Made by a program: the position numbers and the translations under genes. From assembly GCA_030429625.1 (NCBI GenBank), contig JAUIFA010000002.1, forward strand, positions 186,001 to 250,000: DNA of 64,000 nt. The letters are read 5' to 3'. Below the pieces are notes generated by a model that saw nothing but the letters and a program-made list of their open reading frames with translations, did no database searches and was not told the origin of the DNA. Below are positions 35,419-43,849 of the stretch, in pieces. How positions within the stretch are numbered: position 1 is the stretch's first letter; each line of letters begins with the position of its first letter. Origin of the DNA: Alphaproteobacteria bacterium. Its GTDB lineage: Bacteria > Pseudomonadota > Alphaproteobacteria > Rickettsiales > UBA8987.

Positions 35419-35670
35419 TTAATCCAACCCTTCAACCGCCTGGCTGGTTTTGATGGTGATGTAAATCTCCTCCAGCCAGCGTTGGGAGTCATTACTCAGT
35501 CCACATTGCTGCAATTCATCAATGATGTTAGTCGATGTGGGCAAAGCGGGTAAAATCATACCATCGACGCTGGCGTTGATCTGGTACTTCGGCACGCAAG
35601 CACTCATACACACCATAAGACTCAATGCAATGACGGGCTTTATTTTCGGCATGATGTTTGGCATGATCAA
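35419..35670 (-). CDS. Outer-membrane spanin (Rz1-like lipoprotein)
   Basis: An 83-residue lipoprotein (signal MIMPNIMPKIKPVIALSLMV, lipobox MSAC). Its 5' half lies inside the i-spanin gene in another frame (overlap 35528-35670), the hallmark of Rz/Rz1 pairs. The o-spanin sits in the outer membrane and joins the i-spanin to fuse the two membranes in the last step of lysis. It is the final gene of the leftward late operon. Assignment rests on architecture, not similarity. Confidence 0.72.
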   Translation of the reverse strand: MIMPNIMPKIKPVIALSLMVCMSACVPKYQINASVDGMILPALPTSTNIIDELQQCGLSNDSQRWLEEIYITIKTSQAVEGLD

Positions 35671-35866
35671 TCTCCTTTTTCTTTGTAAGAGAAGCCTGTT
35701 GGACTTCTAATGCACATGCATCGTATCCTTTATGATATTGGCTGTGCATTTTGTAAAAATAACCACCACCGAGCACAAGGGTGGCAATACCCCCAACGAT
35801 GATGTATAGGCGATAGCTGTTAAAGATATGGGTTGCAGAGGTAAGTATTTTCATTAGAAACGGCAT
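35528..35866 (-). CDS. Inner-membrane spanin (Rz-like)
   Basis: A 112-residue protein with a single N-terminal membrane helix (about residues 19-38: LYIIVGGIATLVLGGGYFY) and a periplasmic helical region with charged heptads (ASLTKKKEIDHAKHHAENKA). Together with the overlapping lipoprotein gene it forms a canonical two-component spanin. It is preceded by the small membrane protein at 35878, a possible holin. Confidence 0.72.
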   Translation of the reverse strand: MPFLMKILTSATHIFNSYRLYIIVGGIATLVLGGGYFYKMHSQYHKGYDACALEVQQASLTKKKEIDHAKHHAENKARHCIESYGVYECLRAEVPDQRQRRWYDFTRFAHID

Positions 35867-35877
35867 GGTGTTCTCCT

Positions 35878-36132
35878 TTATAAAATGGATTTAATGCCCT
35901 GCCAGATAGCTGCCAATGTGCTGGCAATAATTGCGGTAATGGCAGAGCGTTTGGCCCATTTGATCACTTCTTCAGAGCCGATACGGGATTTACGCAAATA
36001 GACCATGTCTGCTTGCATGGCATTGGGTTCTTTAACATCAATACCGTATTTGGTCAGAGCATCTTCTATGCCTTGACTGACCGCATCACGTATGGCTTGT
36101 TTGAGTGCTTCGTCTATAGGAGAATGTTCCAT
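35878..36132 (-). CDS. Small phage membrane protein, possible holin
   Basis: An 84-residue protein with an amphipathic N-terminal half and one hydrophobic helix near the C-terminus (about residues 63-83: RSAITAIIASTLAAIWQGIK). It resembles DUF6127-type phage proteins as I recall them. It lies directly upstream of the spanins, where holins are common. A single C-terminal helix does not by itself prove holin function. Its start overlaps the 3' end of the upstream gene by 19 bases. Confidence 0.55.
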   Translation of the reverse strand: MEHSPIDEALKQAIRDAVSQGIEDALTKYGIDVKEPNAMQADMVYLRKSRIGSEEVIKWAKRSAITAIIASTLAAIWQGIKSIL

Positions 36133-36809
36133 TTGTTGATTAGCTCCGTACTGTGTGAGAGATGAGACGCGGTGTCTAATGTGTGGGTGAAGAGTTTGAC
36201 TTCACTGACCCAGCCAATAAAGGCCAACGATGCTGGGTGTGTGCCATTACCAAAGAGATAAATGTCGGATATTTCTGCATTGGCCGGATCACGGGTTTCT
36301 ATGCCTACCAGATCAAAATTGACGTAATGATAAAGATAGAGTCCATCATAGATGGTGGAACATAAGGCGGCTTTACCATCATCATAAAATTCCGGTGAAT
36401 AATGTGTTTCTACTGGCAGTAATGGATTATCATCGATCTGGTTGTCTATGTCATGTTGCAGGACAGTAAAGGCGGTATAGGCTTGTCCAATGTCTATGTC
36501 ATGATTCAGTTCAATGATCTTTTGATCCCCATCGCTATAGATGGTGGCTTTCTGGTTTAATCCGTCTTTAACATAAAGCGGTTGCTTGGCACGGTCTGGC
36601 TGGATGAAGTCATTCTTAAAGTCGCTTTTGTCCGTCCATTTTGAGAGATTATCATGTTCGTCTTTGACAATGGTCGACGCATCGCTAGCATCCAGCCATA
36701 AGGACAAGATAGGCGGTTCTTTTATGCTGGTGTCCAGAGATAATATTCTGCGGAATTCTCTGGCAAGAAAATCATCAAAACTGTTCTGATATCCATAGGC
36801 ATTGCTCAT
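36114..36809 (-). CDS. Distal tail-associated protein, LamG/concanavalin-like
   Basis: A 231-residue protein. The segment PPILSLWLDASDASTIV is typical of concanavalin/LamG-like adhesion modules of phage tail fibres and cell-surface proteins, and the rest is rich in predicted beta strands. The ATG at 36809 follows ggagac; the earlier Met at 36848 has none. Its position after the DUF2793 gene, at the end of the tail block, suggests a receptor-binding or tail-decorating protein. Confidence 0.58.
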   Translation of the reverse strand: MSNAYGYQNSFDDFLAREFRRILSLDTSIKEPPILSLWLDASDASTIVKDEHDNLSKWTDKSDFKNDFIQPDRAKQPLYVKDGLNQKATIYSDGDQKIIELNHDIDIGQAYTAFTVLQHDIDNQIDDNPLLPVETHYSPEFYDDGKAALCSTIYDGLYLYHYVNFDLVGIETRDPANAEISDIYLFGNGTHPASLAFIGWVSEVKLFTHTLDTASHLSHSTELINKWNILL

Positions 36810-36835
36810 TTTTATATGTCTCCATGATTTATTCG

Positions 36836-37540
36836 TTACCAGTTCCACGGGCCTCTAGGCTGTAAATACTGCATGGTGGTGCGGATCACACCACCGGTGA
36901 AATTCCCGCCATTGGCACTCAAGCGTACTGGTGTATCCGCATAAAAAGCGGTGGGGCCGATCACACCAATATTGGTGGAATCTTGTGCCGCACCAATGGA
37001 ACCACCAAACTTGTTGGTCTCACCGGCAATGCCCACATCAAAGGAACTAGCACCGGTGACAGCCGTTAGCACCCTAACATTGACGGTCAGTAAAATGGCA
37101 CGGTTGGGAATTGCAATGGTCGTATCGACAAAGGCACCGGAATCTACAGTCACGTCTTCCTGTTGATGGCCAACACGCAGATATTCTCCGCTGTCTTTCA
37201 TGATCAGGCCAAAAGGTACCCAGCCAGACCCGTCATAGGTCATACGGGCATCTAATCCTTCCACCACCGCGTCCATCCATTTAAACGGGGAATAAAACAC
37301 CCAGCCGCCAGTGTGATATTGTGCTATGTCATTCTCATGGCCTACAAAGTCGTCCATGGGGCTGGTACCCACAATGTATAACTCCCCCACCGCAGGGCTG
37401 ATAGGTGGCGTATCGGCCATGTCCACCACCACCGGGGTGACGAACGCATCAAGACGGTTTAACGCCTCATTATGAGTTACTTCCTTCTGAGCCTGCGCCG
37501 TGATGATATATGGCAGACCCAGCCTTCCTGTCTGAGACAT
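36836..37540 (-). CDS. DUF2793-family phage tail protein
   Basis: A 234-residue protein with the DUF2793 pattern: RLGLPYIITAQAQKEVTHNEAL at the start, then PAVGELYIVG and the WVFYSPFKWMDAVVEG segment. The second half is beta-rich and may attach the next protein. Family members are found at the end of tail modules in alphaproteobacterial phages and gene transfer agents. It lies between the tail-tip protein and the LamG-like protein. Function is structural, probably host recognition. Confidence 0.85.
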   Translation of the reverse strand: MSQTGRLGLPYIITAQAQKEVTHNEALNRLDAFVTPVVVDMADTPPISPAVGELYIVGTSPMDDFVGHENDIAQYHTGGWVFYSPFKWMDAVVEGLDARMTYDGSGWVPFGLIMKDSGEYLRVGHQQEDVTVDSGAFVDTTIAIPNRAILLTVNVRVLTAVTGASSFDVGIAGETNKFGGSIGAAQDSTNIGVIGPTAFYADTPVRLSANGGNFTGGVIRTTMQYLQPRGPWNW

Positions 37541-37562
37541 GGTTTTCTCCTTATGTTCTTGA

Positions 37563-40500
37563 CTAAATGCTGGCTTCCGCCGTGTAACCTCTTCCTATCA
37601 AAGCCGAAAGCTGATAGATTTTCACATCGATGCTGCTTTGAGGGCTGCCAAAATCCAATATTTGATCGGCGGCACTGTAGCTGGCTGTGGTGCTGGTAAC
37701 TTCAATGGTACGCACCACATCACCACCATCCAAAATCTCAATTTCGTAACGCTCATTTTCTTCACCCAGTGGAATATCCACCCCATCGCGCCATTGATTA
37801 TCAATACGGGAACGGCGTATCCAGCTAAGGGTGAGATTCCCTGCACCATCACGTACGCCTTTGACATGCACCGGGGCAAACGGTTTAAGATTATTCCCCT
37901 GATGGGTAAATGCTTGCTCATCGGTATTGCTAAGAGAGTTTCCCACACTCACGGCTTTGTAATGTAGCTCACGACCAATCAAGTTATTGGCAATGGCGGT
38001 GGTATAGAGTGCCGGACTCATCAGAATAAACCGGTCACCTGCTTGATGTTGATCCATCGCCCATTCCGTGCCTTGTCTGCCACGTAAGAGCTTGCTGAGT
38101 TTATAGGTGCTTTCTCCAATGAGTTGGGCATTTTGGAATTGTATGAGTTCGTACCCCATAAGTGGGTTGCCGACTAATGCTGCATTGGCACCGTTAAGTA
38201 CGGCCAATTCGTTCATACTGGCTAAACTGCCAGAGGTAAGAATCACTTCCACCTCACTAAACAAGTCCCATGTTTCAAAGGGGCCGTTGGGCAGGTTGGT
38301 AATGATCGTACCAAAAGTCGCCGCACCATCAAGACCGGCCAACAGATTAAAACTGTTGCCTCCTTCCTCCCCACCGTCGTCAGAGCGGTAGAGGGCTGCC
38401 CCGTTCCAATTGGCACCATTGGCCGCTACACCCATACGCAAGAGGGCTTGATGCTGGACGGTGTCGCTTGGCAGAGGTGGCGCATCGATAAATTCCACCA
38501 ACGTATCGGGTACCAAGACGGGCGGGGTCAGCTGCGCACTTGTTTGGCTTGTTTGAGTGTAAAAATCATAGGAACTAATATCCTCAGCCACGGCACTTAG
38601 CTTCATCACCCCATTGGCCTCCATGTCGGTTTTTACCACCCGCATTTCATGGGGCACGTTAGCCACCGTCACGGTGATCACATCGGTGGGTTCAATGCGT
38701 ACATATTTAGGAGGCAAGGTTAGAGTAAAGCCAATGCGTTGCTTCCATGTGCCGTAAAGTGTGATGTCAGCAATTTGTTTGGCTTGCGTGGCACCCATGA
38801 CGATGGGCAGGTGGATGTTTACCTGATCCACCGCATTGACCGTCTGGCGTTGAGAGATTTGGGTCACCGGATCGTAGTTAAAAGGCCGATCCAGATAGGT
38901 CACATTGACTTGCTGTGGTAGCTCTAATTCCTGCGCGTAGCTAATGCCTAAAATATCCTGAGCATCTTTGTTTTTTGAAGGAATTACGTCTTCCTCTGGG
39001 ATATCCATAACAGACGCATTACCCCTAGGTACACATTTTAAGATGCCATCGCTCTCCACCATGTCAAAAAAGAATGCCGAGGTGAGATATTCCAATGCGC
39101 TGCGTACGGTAATCGGACGATCAAGGATAAACCCTTCGACCGTATCGCTCAGACGTGACACATCGTAATTGCTGGCAGAAAGACCAGTAGCTTGCAGTAA
39201 TTCAGCAACGATGGATCCCAGCGTGGAGTTACCCAGCTTGCCCTGTACCCAATGACCGGTGGCCCAGAGGATGGAATCCTGCCATACGCCTTCTAAGTCT
39301 GGCCAAAAAGAAAAGGGCCGTGCGTCCCATGTCCAGATAAACCGGCGGGCAACCAGATCACTTTTGTCCGGTTCTTGTGTGCGTGCTTCCAGATAATCCA
39401 GCGTGGCATTGAGTGCTTCACGCTGTGCCTGAAAATCCACCCGTCCTTTGGAGCCGCGTGGGAAGAAACTCTCTGAACTGGTTGGATCGTAAAACACGTT
39501 GGGCTGATTGGCACACCCATCAACAGATGGGAAACCAAATTCGGTAAACCAGACTGGCTTGCTCTCAGGCACCCATGCGGTGGGGTTGCTGTCCGGATTT
39601 ATGTGGGTGTTTTGCCACCAATGTTCCAAGTTCTTCCAGGCATAAGTAGCATCGCCGCCATAGCTGGTTTGTACGGTACGATCCTCGTTCCAGAAATAAT
39701 CCCAGCCTTCGCCTTTCCCCCAATATTCTTTGATTAAATCCTCGGTGATCTGCGATTGTGGTAGATCTTCGGTCAAAGGGAAGTAGGAATCAATCCCCAC
39801 AACATCAATGTTGCTACTGGCCCAAAGCGGATCAAGATTAAACCAACCATCGGTGCTGTGATATTCGCTCCAATCGGCCGCGTAAGTAACTAAGGTGCTG
39901 CTACCCATGATCGATTTTACACTAGCAGCCAGATTGACCAATTGATTGACCGCCGGATAATTGCCCGGTATGTCGCTATAGCCTGTCATGCCAATAAGCT
40001 CAGAACCAATGACAAACGCATCGACGTGGTTTTGTAGTAAATTGGCATAATGTAAGATAAAATCATTATAGCCGTTTGCTTTGGTAAACCACTGACTCGC
40101 ATCCGTAGCATTAGCAGGAGTAATACGCCCCCGCCAGGGTTTGGGTATGGGAGTGATCTGATCAACAAACGGCATCGGATAGAGCATGACATTCAGGCCA
40201 CGATTGCGTAATTCCTGACAGATCTGTACCACAGTGTGGTCCGAGGGGGTACCGCCATAGGTGGGTGTGTCTTCATCAAAGAATAAAATGGTCTGTGCCG
40301 CATTGCGATCGATGCCTGCCACACTCCAATCTTGCGGTAAGACTTGTGTGCTGCCTTGAAACTCCACCTTTGGGACAATCTCACACGTCCCTGCATCGGT
40401 GCTGGTTGCAAACCATGTCACCACCACCGCCACCCACTCAAGATTGGGAAGTACGTCCATCATCTGATCGATGGCCAACAGACAATCAGGTTGGGTATTA

Positions 40501-41318
40501 TAATTGTGCATATTTGTGGCATCTTTGTCGCCCGAAGGGGTAAAGACATCGTTGATAAACACCCCATCCTGTTTGGTGGTGATCTGGGTGCCATAGACAA
40601 ATTCTCCCGCACCGGGAATAAGAATAATGTCTTTTACCTTATCCTCAATCGAGGGCGTGAATTTTACCGTGCGGCGTACTTCAAAGGTGAAGTTGGGAAT
40701 GCGGTTGCCATATTCTGCCAAGGGAAAATCTTCTATGACCACGTAAGCCAAACCACGATAGGCAGGGATGGTCTCACCATCGAGATATTTGGCGATGATG
40801 TCATCGACCATTTGGGTTTCATCTCCCAGATGGACGTTGTATTTGCCTTGTGCGGTAGACAGCACGTCTTCGGTGAGTACCTTGCTGTCGGCCCAGACAC
40901 GAATCACCGCATCAATGGGACCTTCACAAATGGCAATGGCCAACGTACAAAAATATTCGTAACTAACGTTGGTCTGACTGGTCGTAACCGATCCACCGCC
41001 GCCTTTGCCGCCACCGGAACTGGTTTGTGACGAGGTGGTTTCTGTGCGTACTTCCTTAATGTCTGTGGCCCAGATGACATTGCCTGCCAGACGCATTGTG
41101 CCATAGAGTTTGGGGATCATGTTGCCATAGGTTGAGGTTTGTGCCCGAAGATCTCCAAGGCGCGGCCCTTCTTGTGTAGGTAGCTGCACACGTTGGCTTT
41201 TGGGGAAGAAACTACCGGAAGCAAGATTGCCAAAATTGGCCCCCAAAATAGCACCGGACGGCCCGCCCAGCACAAAGCCAGCCACACCACCGGCAACGGG
41301 TAATACGATGTCAGCCAT
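37563..41318 (-). CDS. Tail tip protein with GTA TIM-barrel domain (1251 aa)
   Basis: The counterpart of the large GTA tail protein (ORFG15) and lambda gpJ. The N-terminus MADIVLPVAGGVAGFVLGGP is a hydrophobic Gly-rich segment. A glycoside-hydrolase-like TIM barrel follows in the first half (about residues 340-680: GRITPANATDASQWF, DAFVIGSELIGMT, VWFTEFGFPSVDG), then the phage tail domain (about 700-960) and a beta-rich C-terminus. Length and order match the family. It should sit at the tail tip and contact or digest the cell surface. Its upstream side faces the DinJ-YafQ module. Confidence 0.92.
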   Translation of the reverse strand: MADIVLPVAGGVAGFVLGGPSGAILGANFGNLASGSFFPKSQRVQLPTQEGPRLGDLRAQTSTYGNMIPKLYGTMRLAGNVIWATDIKEVRTETTSSQTSSGGGKGGGGSVTTSQTNVSYEYFCTLAIAICEGPIDAVIRVWADSKVLTEDVLSTAQGKYNVHLGDETQMVDDIIAKYLDGETIPAYRGLAYVVIEDFPLAEYGNRIPNFTFEVRRTVKFTPSIEDKVKDIILIPGAGEFVYGTQITTKQDGVFINDVFTPSGDKDATNMHNYNTQPDCLLAIDQMMDVLPNLEWVAVVVTWFATSTDAGTCEIVPKVEFQGSTQVLPQDWSVAGIDRNAAQTILFFDEDTPTYGGTPSDHTVVQICQELRNRGLNVMLYPMPFVDQITPIPKPWRGRITPANATDASQWFTKANGYNDFILHYANLLQNHVDAFVIGSELIGMTGYSDIPGNYPAVNQLVNLAASVKSIMGSSTLVTYAADWSEYHSTDGWFNLDPLWASSNIDVVGIDSYFPLTEDLPQSQITEDLIKEYWGKGEGWDYFWNEDRTVQTSYGGDATYAWKNLEHWWQNTHINPDSNPTAWVPESKPVWFTEFGFPSVDGCANQPNVFYDPTSSESFFPRGSKGRVDFQAQREALNATLDYLEARTQEPDKSDLVARRFIWTWDARPFSFWPDLEGVWQDSILWATGHWVQGKLGNSTLGSIVAELLQATGLSASNYDVSRLSDTVEGFILDRPITVRSALEYLTSAFFFDMVESDGILKCVPRGNASVMDIPEEDVIPSKNKDAQDILGISYAQELELPQQVNVTYLDRPFNYDPVTQISQRQTVNAVDQVNIHLPIVMGATQAKQIADITLYGTWKQRIGFTLTLPPKYVRIEPTDVITVTVANVPHEMRVVKTDMEANGVMKLSAVAEDISSYDFYTQTSQTSAQLTPPVLVPDTLVEFIDAPPLPSDTVQHQALLRMGVAANGANWNGAALYRSDDGGEEGGNSFNLLAGLDGAATFGTIITNLPNGPFETWDLFSEVEVILTSGSLASMNELAVLNGANAALVGNPLMGYELIQFQNAQLIGESTYKLSKLLRGRQGTEWAMDQHQAGDRFILMSPALYTTAIANNLIGRELHYKAVSVGNSLSNTDEQAFTHQGNNLKPFAPVHVKGVRDGAGNLTLSWIRRSRIDNQWRDGVDIPLGEENERYEIEILDGGDVVRTIEVTSTTASYSAADQILDFGSPQSSIDVKIYQLSALIGRGYTAEASI

Positions 41319-41328
41319 GATTATGCTC

Positions 41329-41358
41329 TTGCAATTGTAAGACGTATGTGTTACAATT
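41329..41358 (+). promoter_or_regulatory. Promoter and operator of the DinJ-YafQ module
   Basis: TTGCAA (41329-41334), a 17-base spacer and TACAAT (41352-41357) form a good promoter. The perfect inverted repeat aattgtaa/ttacaatt (41333-41340, 41351-41358) overlaps both boxes and is a natural autoregulatory operator. Confidence 0.72.
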
Positions 41359-41384
41359 ATAAAATACGTTAAAAGGATAAAGTT

Positions 41385-41642
41385 ATGTCTAAAACAGCAA
41401 CCATTAATTCACGGATCGAACCGGACTTAAAAGCCGAAGCTGAGGCTATTTTCAGCCAGCTTGGTTTGTCTACCAGCGAAGCACTGACACTTTTTTATAA
41501 GCAAGTATCGCTCCATCACGGTTTGCCGTTTGAGGTGCGGTTACCGAACGAGGCCACCGCAAAAGCCATTGATGAATTAGAATCCGGCAATGGTGTGCGT
41601 TACGATCGTTTTGATGCGTTGTTAGATGATCTTGATGCGTGA
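41385..41642 (+). CDS. dinJ: DinJ/RelB-family antitoxin
   Basis: An 85-residue antitoxin with an N-terminal ribbon-helix-helix (ATINSRIEPDLKAEAEAIF, then GLSTSEALTLFYKQV) and an acidic, flexible C-terminus that binds the toxin. An aaaagga site precedes the ATG. The overlapping toxin gene and the operator make it a type II module. It is transcribed against the surrounding late genes. Confidence 0.9.
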   Translation: MSKTATINSRIEPDLKAEAEAIFSQLGLSTSEALTLFYKQVSLHHGLPFEVRLPNEATAKAIDELESGNGVRYDRFDALLDDLDA

Positions 41643-41910
41643 ACTTGACACATCCTCCCAGTTTAGGCGTGATCTAAAAAAAGCCCTTAAACAAGGTAAG
41701 GATGTCCAAAAACTGGCGCGTATTATTGCGCTGCTACAACAAGATAAACCATTGCCTGCAAAATATAAAGAACACCAACTGACCGGTAATTGGAAAGGCT
41801 ATTTGGAATGCCATATTGAACCGGATTGGTTACTGATCTACAAACCGGTTGGCAATGATGTGTTACGTTTGGCACGGGTTGGTTCACATTCCCAGCTATT
41901 CAAGAAATAG
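41626..41910 (+). CDS. yafQ: YafQ-family mRNA interferase toxin
   Basis: A 94-residue RelE-superfamily toxin. The YafQ signature KEHQLTGNWKGYLECHIEPDW is present and the catalytic set can be matched: His50, His63, Asp67 and His88 (VGSHSQLF). It starts inside the antitoxin gene (17-base overlap), so translation is coupled; codon 4 (41635) is an alternative Met. Its 3' end overlaps the convergent NlpC/P60 gene by 11 bases. Confidence 0.9.
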   Translation: MILMRELDTSSQFRRDLKKALKQGKDVQKLARIIALLQQDKPLPAKYKEHQLTGNWKGYLECHIEPDWLLIYKPVGNDVLRLARVGSHSQLFKK

Positions 41911-42388
41911 ACCTAAGTTGCTTTGTTTTAAAACGATAGACATGGGTTAGCATATGTTTCCATGTGTCTGTTAGAGGTTGTTCCACCACTATGCCCGCAC
42001 TGGAATTGCAATGAATCAATCCTGGCCCACCTAACGGATATTCAGACAATAACCCAACATGCTGCGGGTCTTTAAAGGTCTTAAACAGCAGCACATCGCC
42101 CATTGCCATGTTTTCTCTTTCGATGTGTTGCAAATGTTTGGCAATGTTTTCTACCAACCTGCCACCTTCAGGATAGATGGAATAGTTATGTTCATCTGCA
42201 TAAGAAAGGGGATTGCCATTGCCATCCTGCATACCCAACTCATCAATTACGCCGATGATCAGGCCGATGCAATCCACACCACCGTGACCTGCGCTTGATC
42301 TCTTGAGTCGTCCTTGATGATGGTAACATGTTCCTTTCCAGCTACGGGCTTGATCTATAATCTGTTGCGATGTAATAATTCTAGTCAT
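41900..42388 (-). CDS. NlpC/P60 peptidase of the tail tip (GTA ORFG14-like)
   Basis: A 162-residue cell-wall peptidase. The catalytic Cys40 lies in VDCIGLIIG and the catalytic His110 in DPQHVGLLSE, the order of NlpC/P60 enzymes. A lambda gpK-like role at the tail tip fits: local hydrolysis of peptidoglycan during DNA entry. It lies between the DUF2163 protein (8-base overlap) and the tail-tip gene, as in gene transfer agents. Confidence 0.9.
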   Translation of the reverse strand: MTRIITSQQIIDQARSWKGTCYHHQGRLKRSSAGHGGVDCIGLIIGVIDELGMQDGNGNPLSYADEHNYSIYPEGGRLVENIAKHLQHIERENMAMGDVLLFKTFKDPQHVGLLSEYPLGGPGLIHCNSSAGIVVEQPLTDTWKHMLTHVYRFKTKQLRSIS

Positions 42389-43244
42389 TACGATTTGTCT
42401 TATCTAAAGTGCCTGCGGTGGTCAGTAATTTGTCGGTGCCCGGTACGTCCGGCTCCCCCCGAAAGTTAATGATATTGCTAAATTTGTTCTGGCAGGTTTC
42501 GCGGGTCTTATCGCATCCGGCGATGATATCAAACCCATCGCCCACAGAGATGCTTTTGCCCATTGGCAATGCCAACACCAATTGGGTAGCGGCAAATTCT
42601 TTTACTTCCATCCTGCGTCCAACATTATTGCCCGATGTCCAGATCACTTCCCCGCCAATATACCACCCCGCATCTTCTGTAAGAACACTGGCCTTGAAGG
42701 TTTGATTGTTGCTTATCTCGGACACAATGGCAGAAACAGTAAAAGGGGTTAGATCGACACCGCATTTATTGTCTCCTAAAACAGCCCTGCAGGAAGGAGA
42801 AAATACATTGCCGATGGTTTGTGACAGATGCTGTGTAAGGCCACGCACTTCTGCCTGAAACATCTGGCCGCTGAGTGTGACTTCGCCCAGCCGTCCACGT
42901 TTAGCCACCAACTTGCCCTGAGTGAGATCATTGTAATTGACCACAAAGATTTCAATTTCAGCAAAATCATAGAGTCCGCAGAGTATGTCTTCTTGTGCGA
43001 TCTTGGAGGGGAAGAACTGCCCTTCCACATCCAGATTATCCACCGACATGTTGGATTTGCTTTCTACCGTGCTAGGGGTAAATCCGGCAATGGAGTCATA
43101 CTCCAAACCATCAAGGTTCAGTATTTGATCATGATCGGTAAATCCCAATTCGACATTGTCCTTACGGGTAATCTTCCAGCACGTTGTCAGTGTCTGCAAC
43201 CTATCAGAGAAATGTGCTTCTAATTGTGGACTTATTATTCTCAT
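42381..43244 (-). CDS. DUF2163/TIGR02218-family tail protein (GTA ORFG13-like)
   Basis: A 287-residue tail protein. The C-terminus has the family signature GCDKTRETCQNKFSNIINFR followed by GEPDVPGTDKLL, with paired Cys. The first half (LTTCWKITRKDNVELGFTDH) also fits. Homologues form the baseplate hub of GTA and related siphophage tails. The start overlaps the DUF2460 stop by 4 bases. Confidence 0.92.
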   Translation of the reverse strand: MRIISPQLEAHFSDRLQTLTTCWKITRKDNVELGFTDHDQILNLDGLEYDSIAGFTPSTVESKSNMSVDNLDVEGQFFPSKIAQEDILCGLYDFAEIEIFVVNYNDLTQGKLVAKRGRLGEVTLSGQMFQAEVRGLTQHLSQTIGNVFSPSCRAVLGDNKCGVDLTPFTVSAIVSEISNNQTFKASVLTEDAGWYIGGEVIWTSGNNVGRRMEVKEFAATQLVLALPMGKSISVGDGFDIIAGCDKTRETCQNKFSNIINFRGEPDVPGTDKLLTTAGTLDKTNRND

Positions 43245-43840
43245 ATGCGCACCTCAATGAGAGGGATATTGTTCCAATTGCCTGCATCAAAGCCATCCAT
43301 TGACACAGACATTTCGTCCGTATCAAACCTGACCGGCACATCAAATTCAAAATCTGCCGTAATGATTTCACCGGCAGAAGGCGGGGAATCAAAACTTATA
43401 ATTCCTGTGAGATTATCAATAGTTATGTCAGAAGATTGAAGTTGTGAATTAACATAAATATTCACTGTACCGGCCACGGGTTTGGTGATGGTGCGGGAGA
43501 CTGCTACACTGCCACTGGAATATATCTTGATTAATTGAAACTGTGTTGCAAGATCATCCCCCACACCAATTTGCACATTCTCTGCTATATAATCACTCCA
43601 ATCTTTAAAACGAAAACCAATTGCCTTGCCCTGACGAGCACGAAAGAAAGCAATGAGTGCTTGCCATTGTGTTGGGGTTTTTACACCGGATGCCACATTG
43701 TATTTTGCCCGTGCCTGTGCCCATTTAGCATTGCGTTGTTCATACCCTGATACGGTTGAGACCACATCCGTTAAAAACATTGGCCCGCCAGCAGCACCGT
43801 AAGAAATGTCTGCGGGGAATTGTATTTCTTCAAAACTCAT
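43241..43840 (-). CDS. DUF2460-family distal tail protein (GTA ORFG12-like)
   Basis: A 199-residue distal tail protein. The family landmarks FEEIQFPADISYGAAGGP, RNAKWAQARAKYNVASGVKT and the central FFRARQGKAIGFRFKDWSDY are all present. It joins the tail tube to the tip complex. Position directly after the tape measure and before DUF2163 is the GTA order. Confidence 0.93.
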   Translation of the reverse strand: MSFEEIQFPADISYGAAGGPMFLTDVVSTVSGYEQRNAKWAQARAKYNVASGVKTPTQWQALIAFFRARQGKAIGFRFKDWSDYIAENVQIGVGDDLATQFQLIKIYSSGSVAVSRTITKPVAGTVNIYVNSQLQSSDITIDNLTGIISFDSPPSAGEIITADFEFDVPVRFDTDEMSVSMDGFDAGNWNNIPLIEVRI

Positions 43841-43849
43841 ACTTTACCT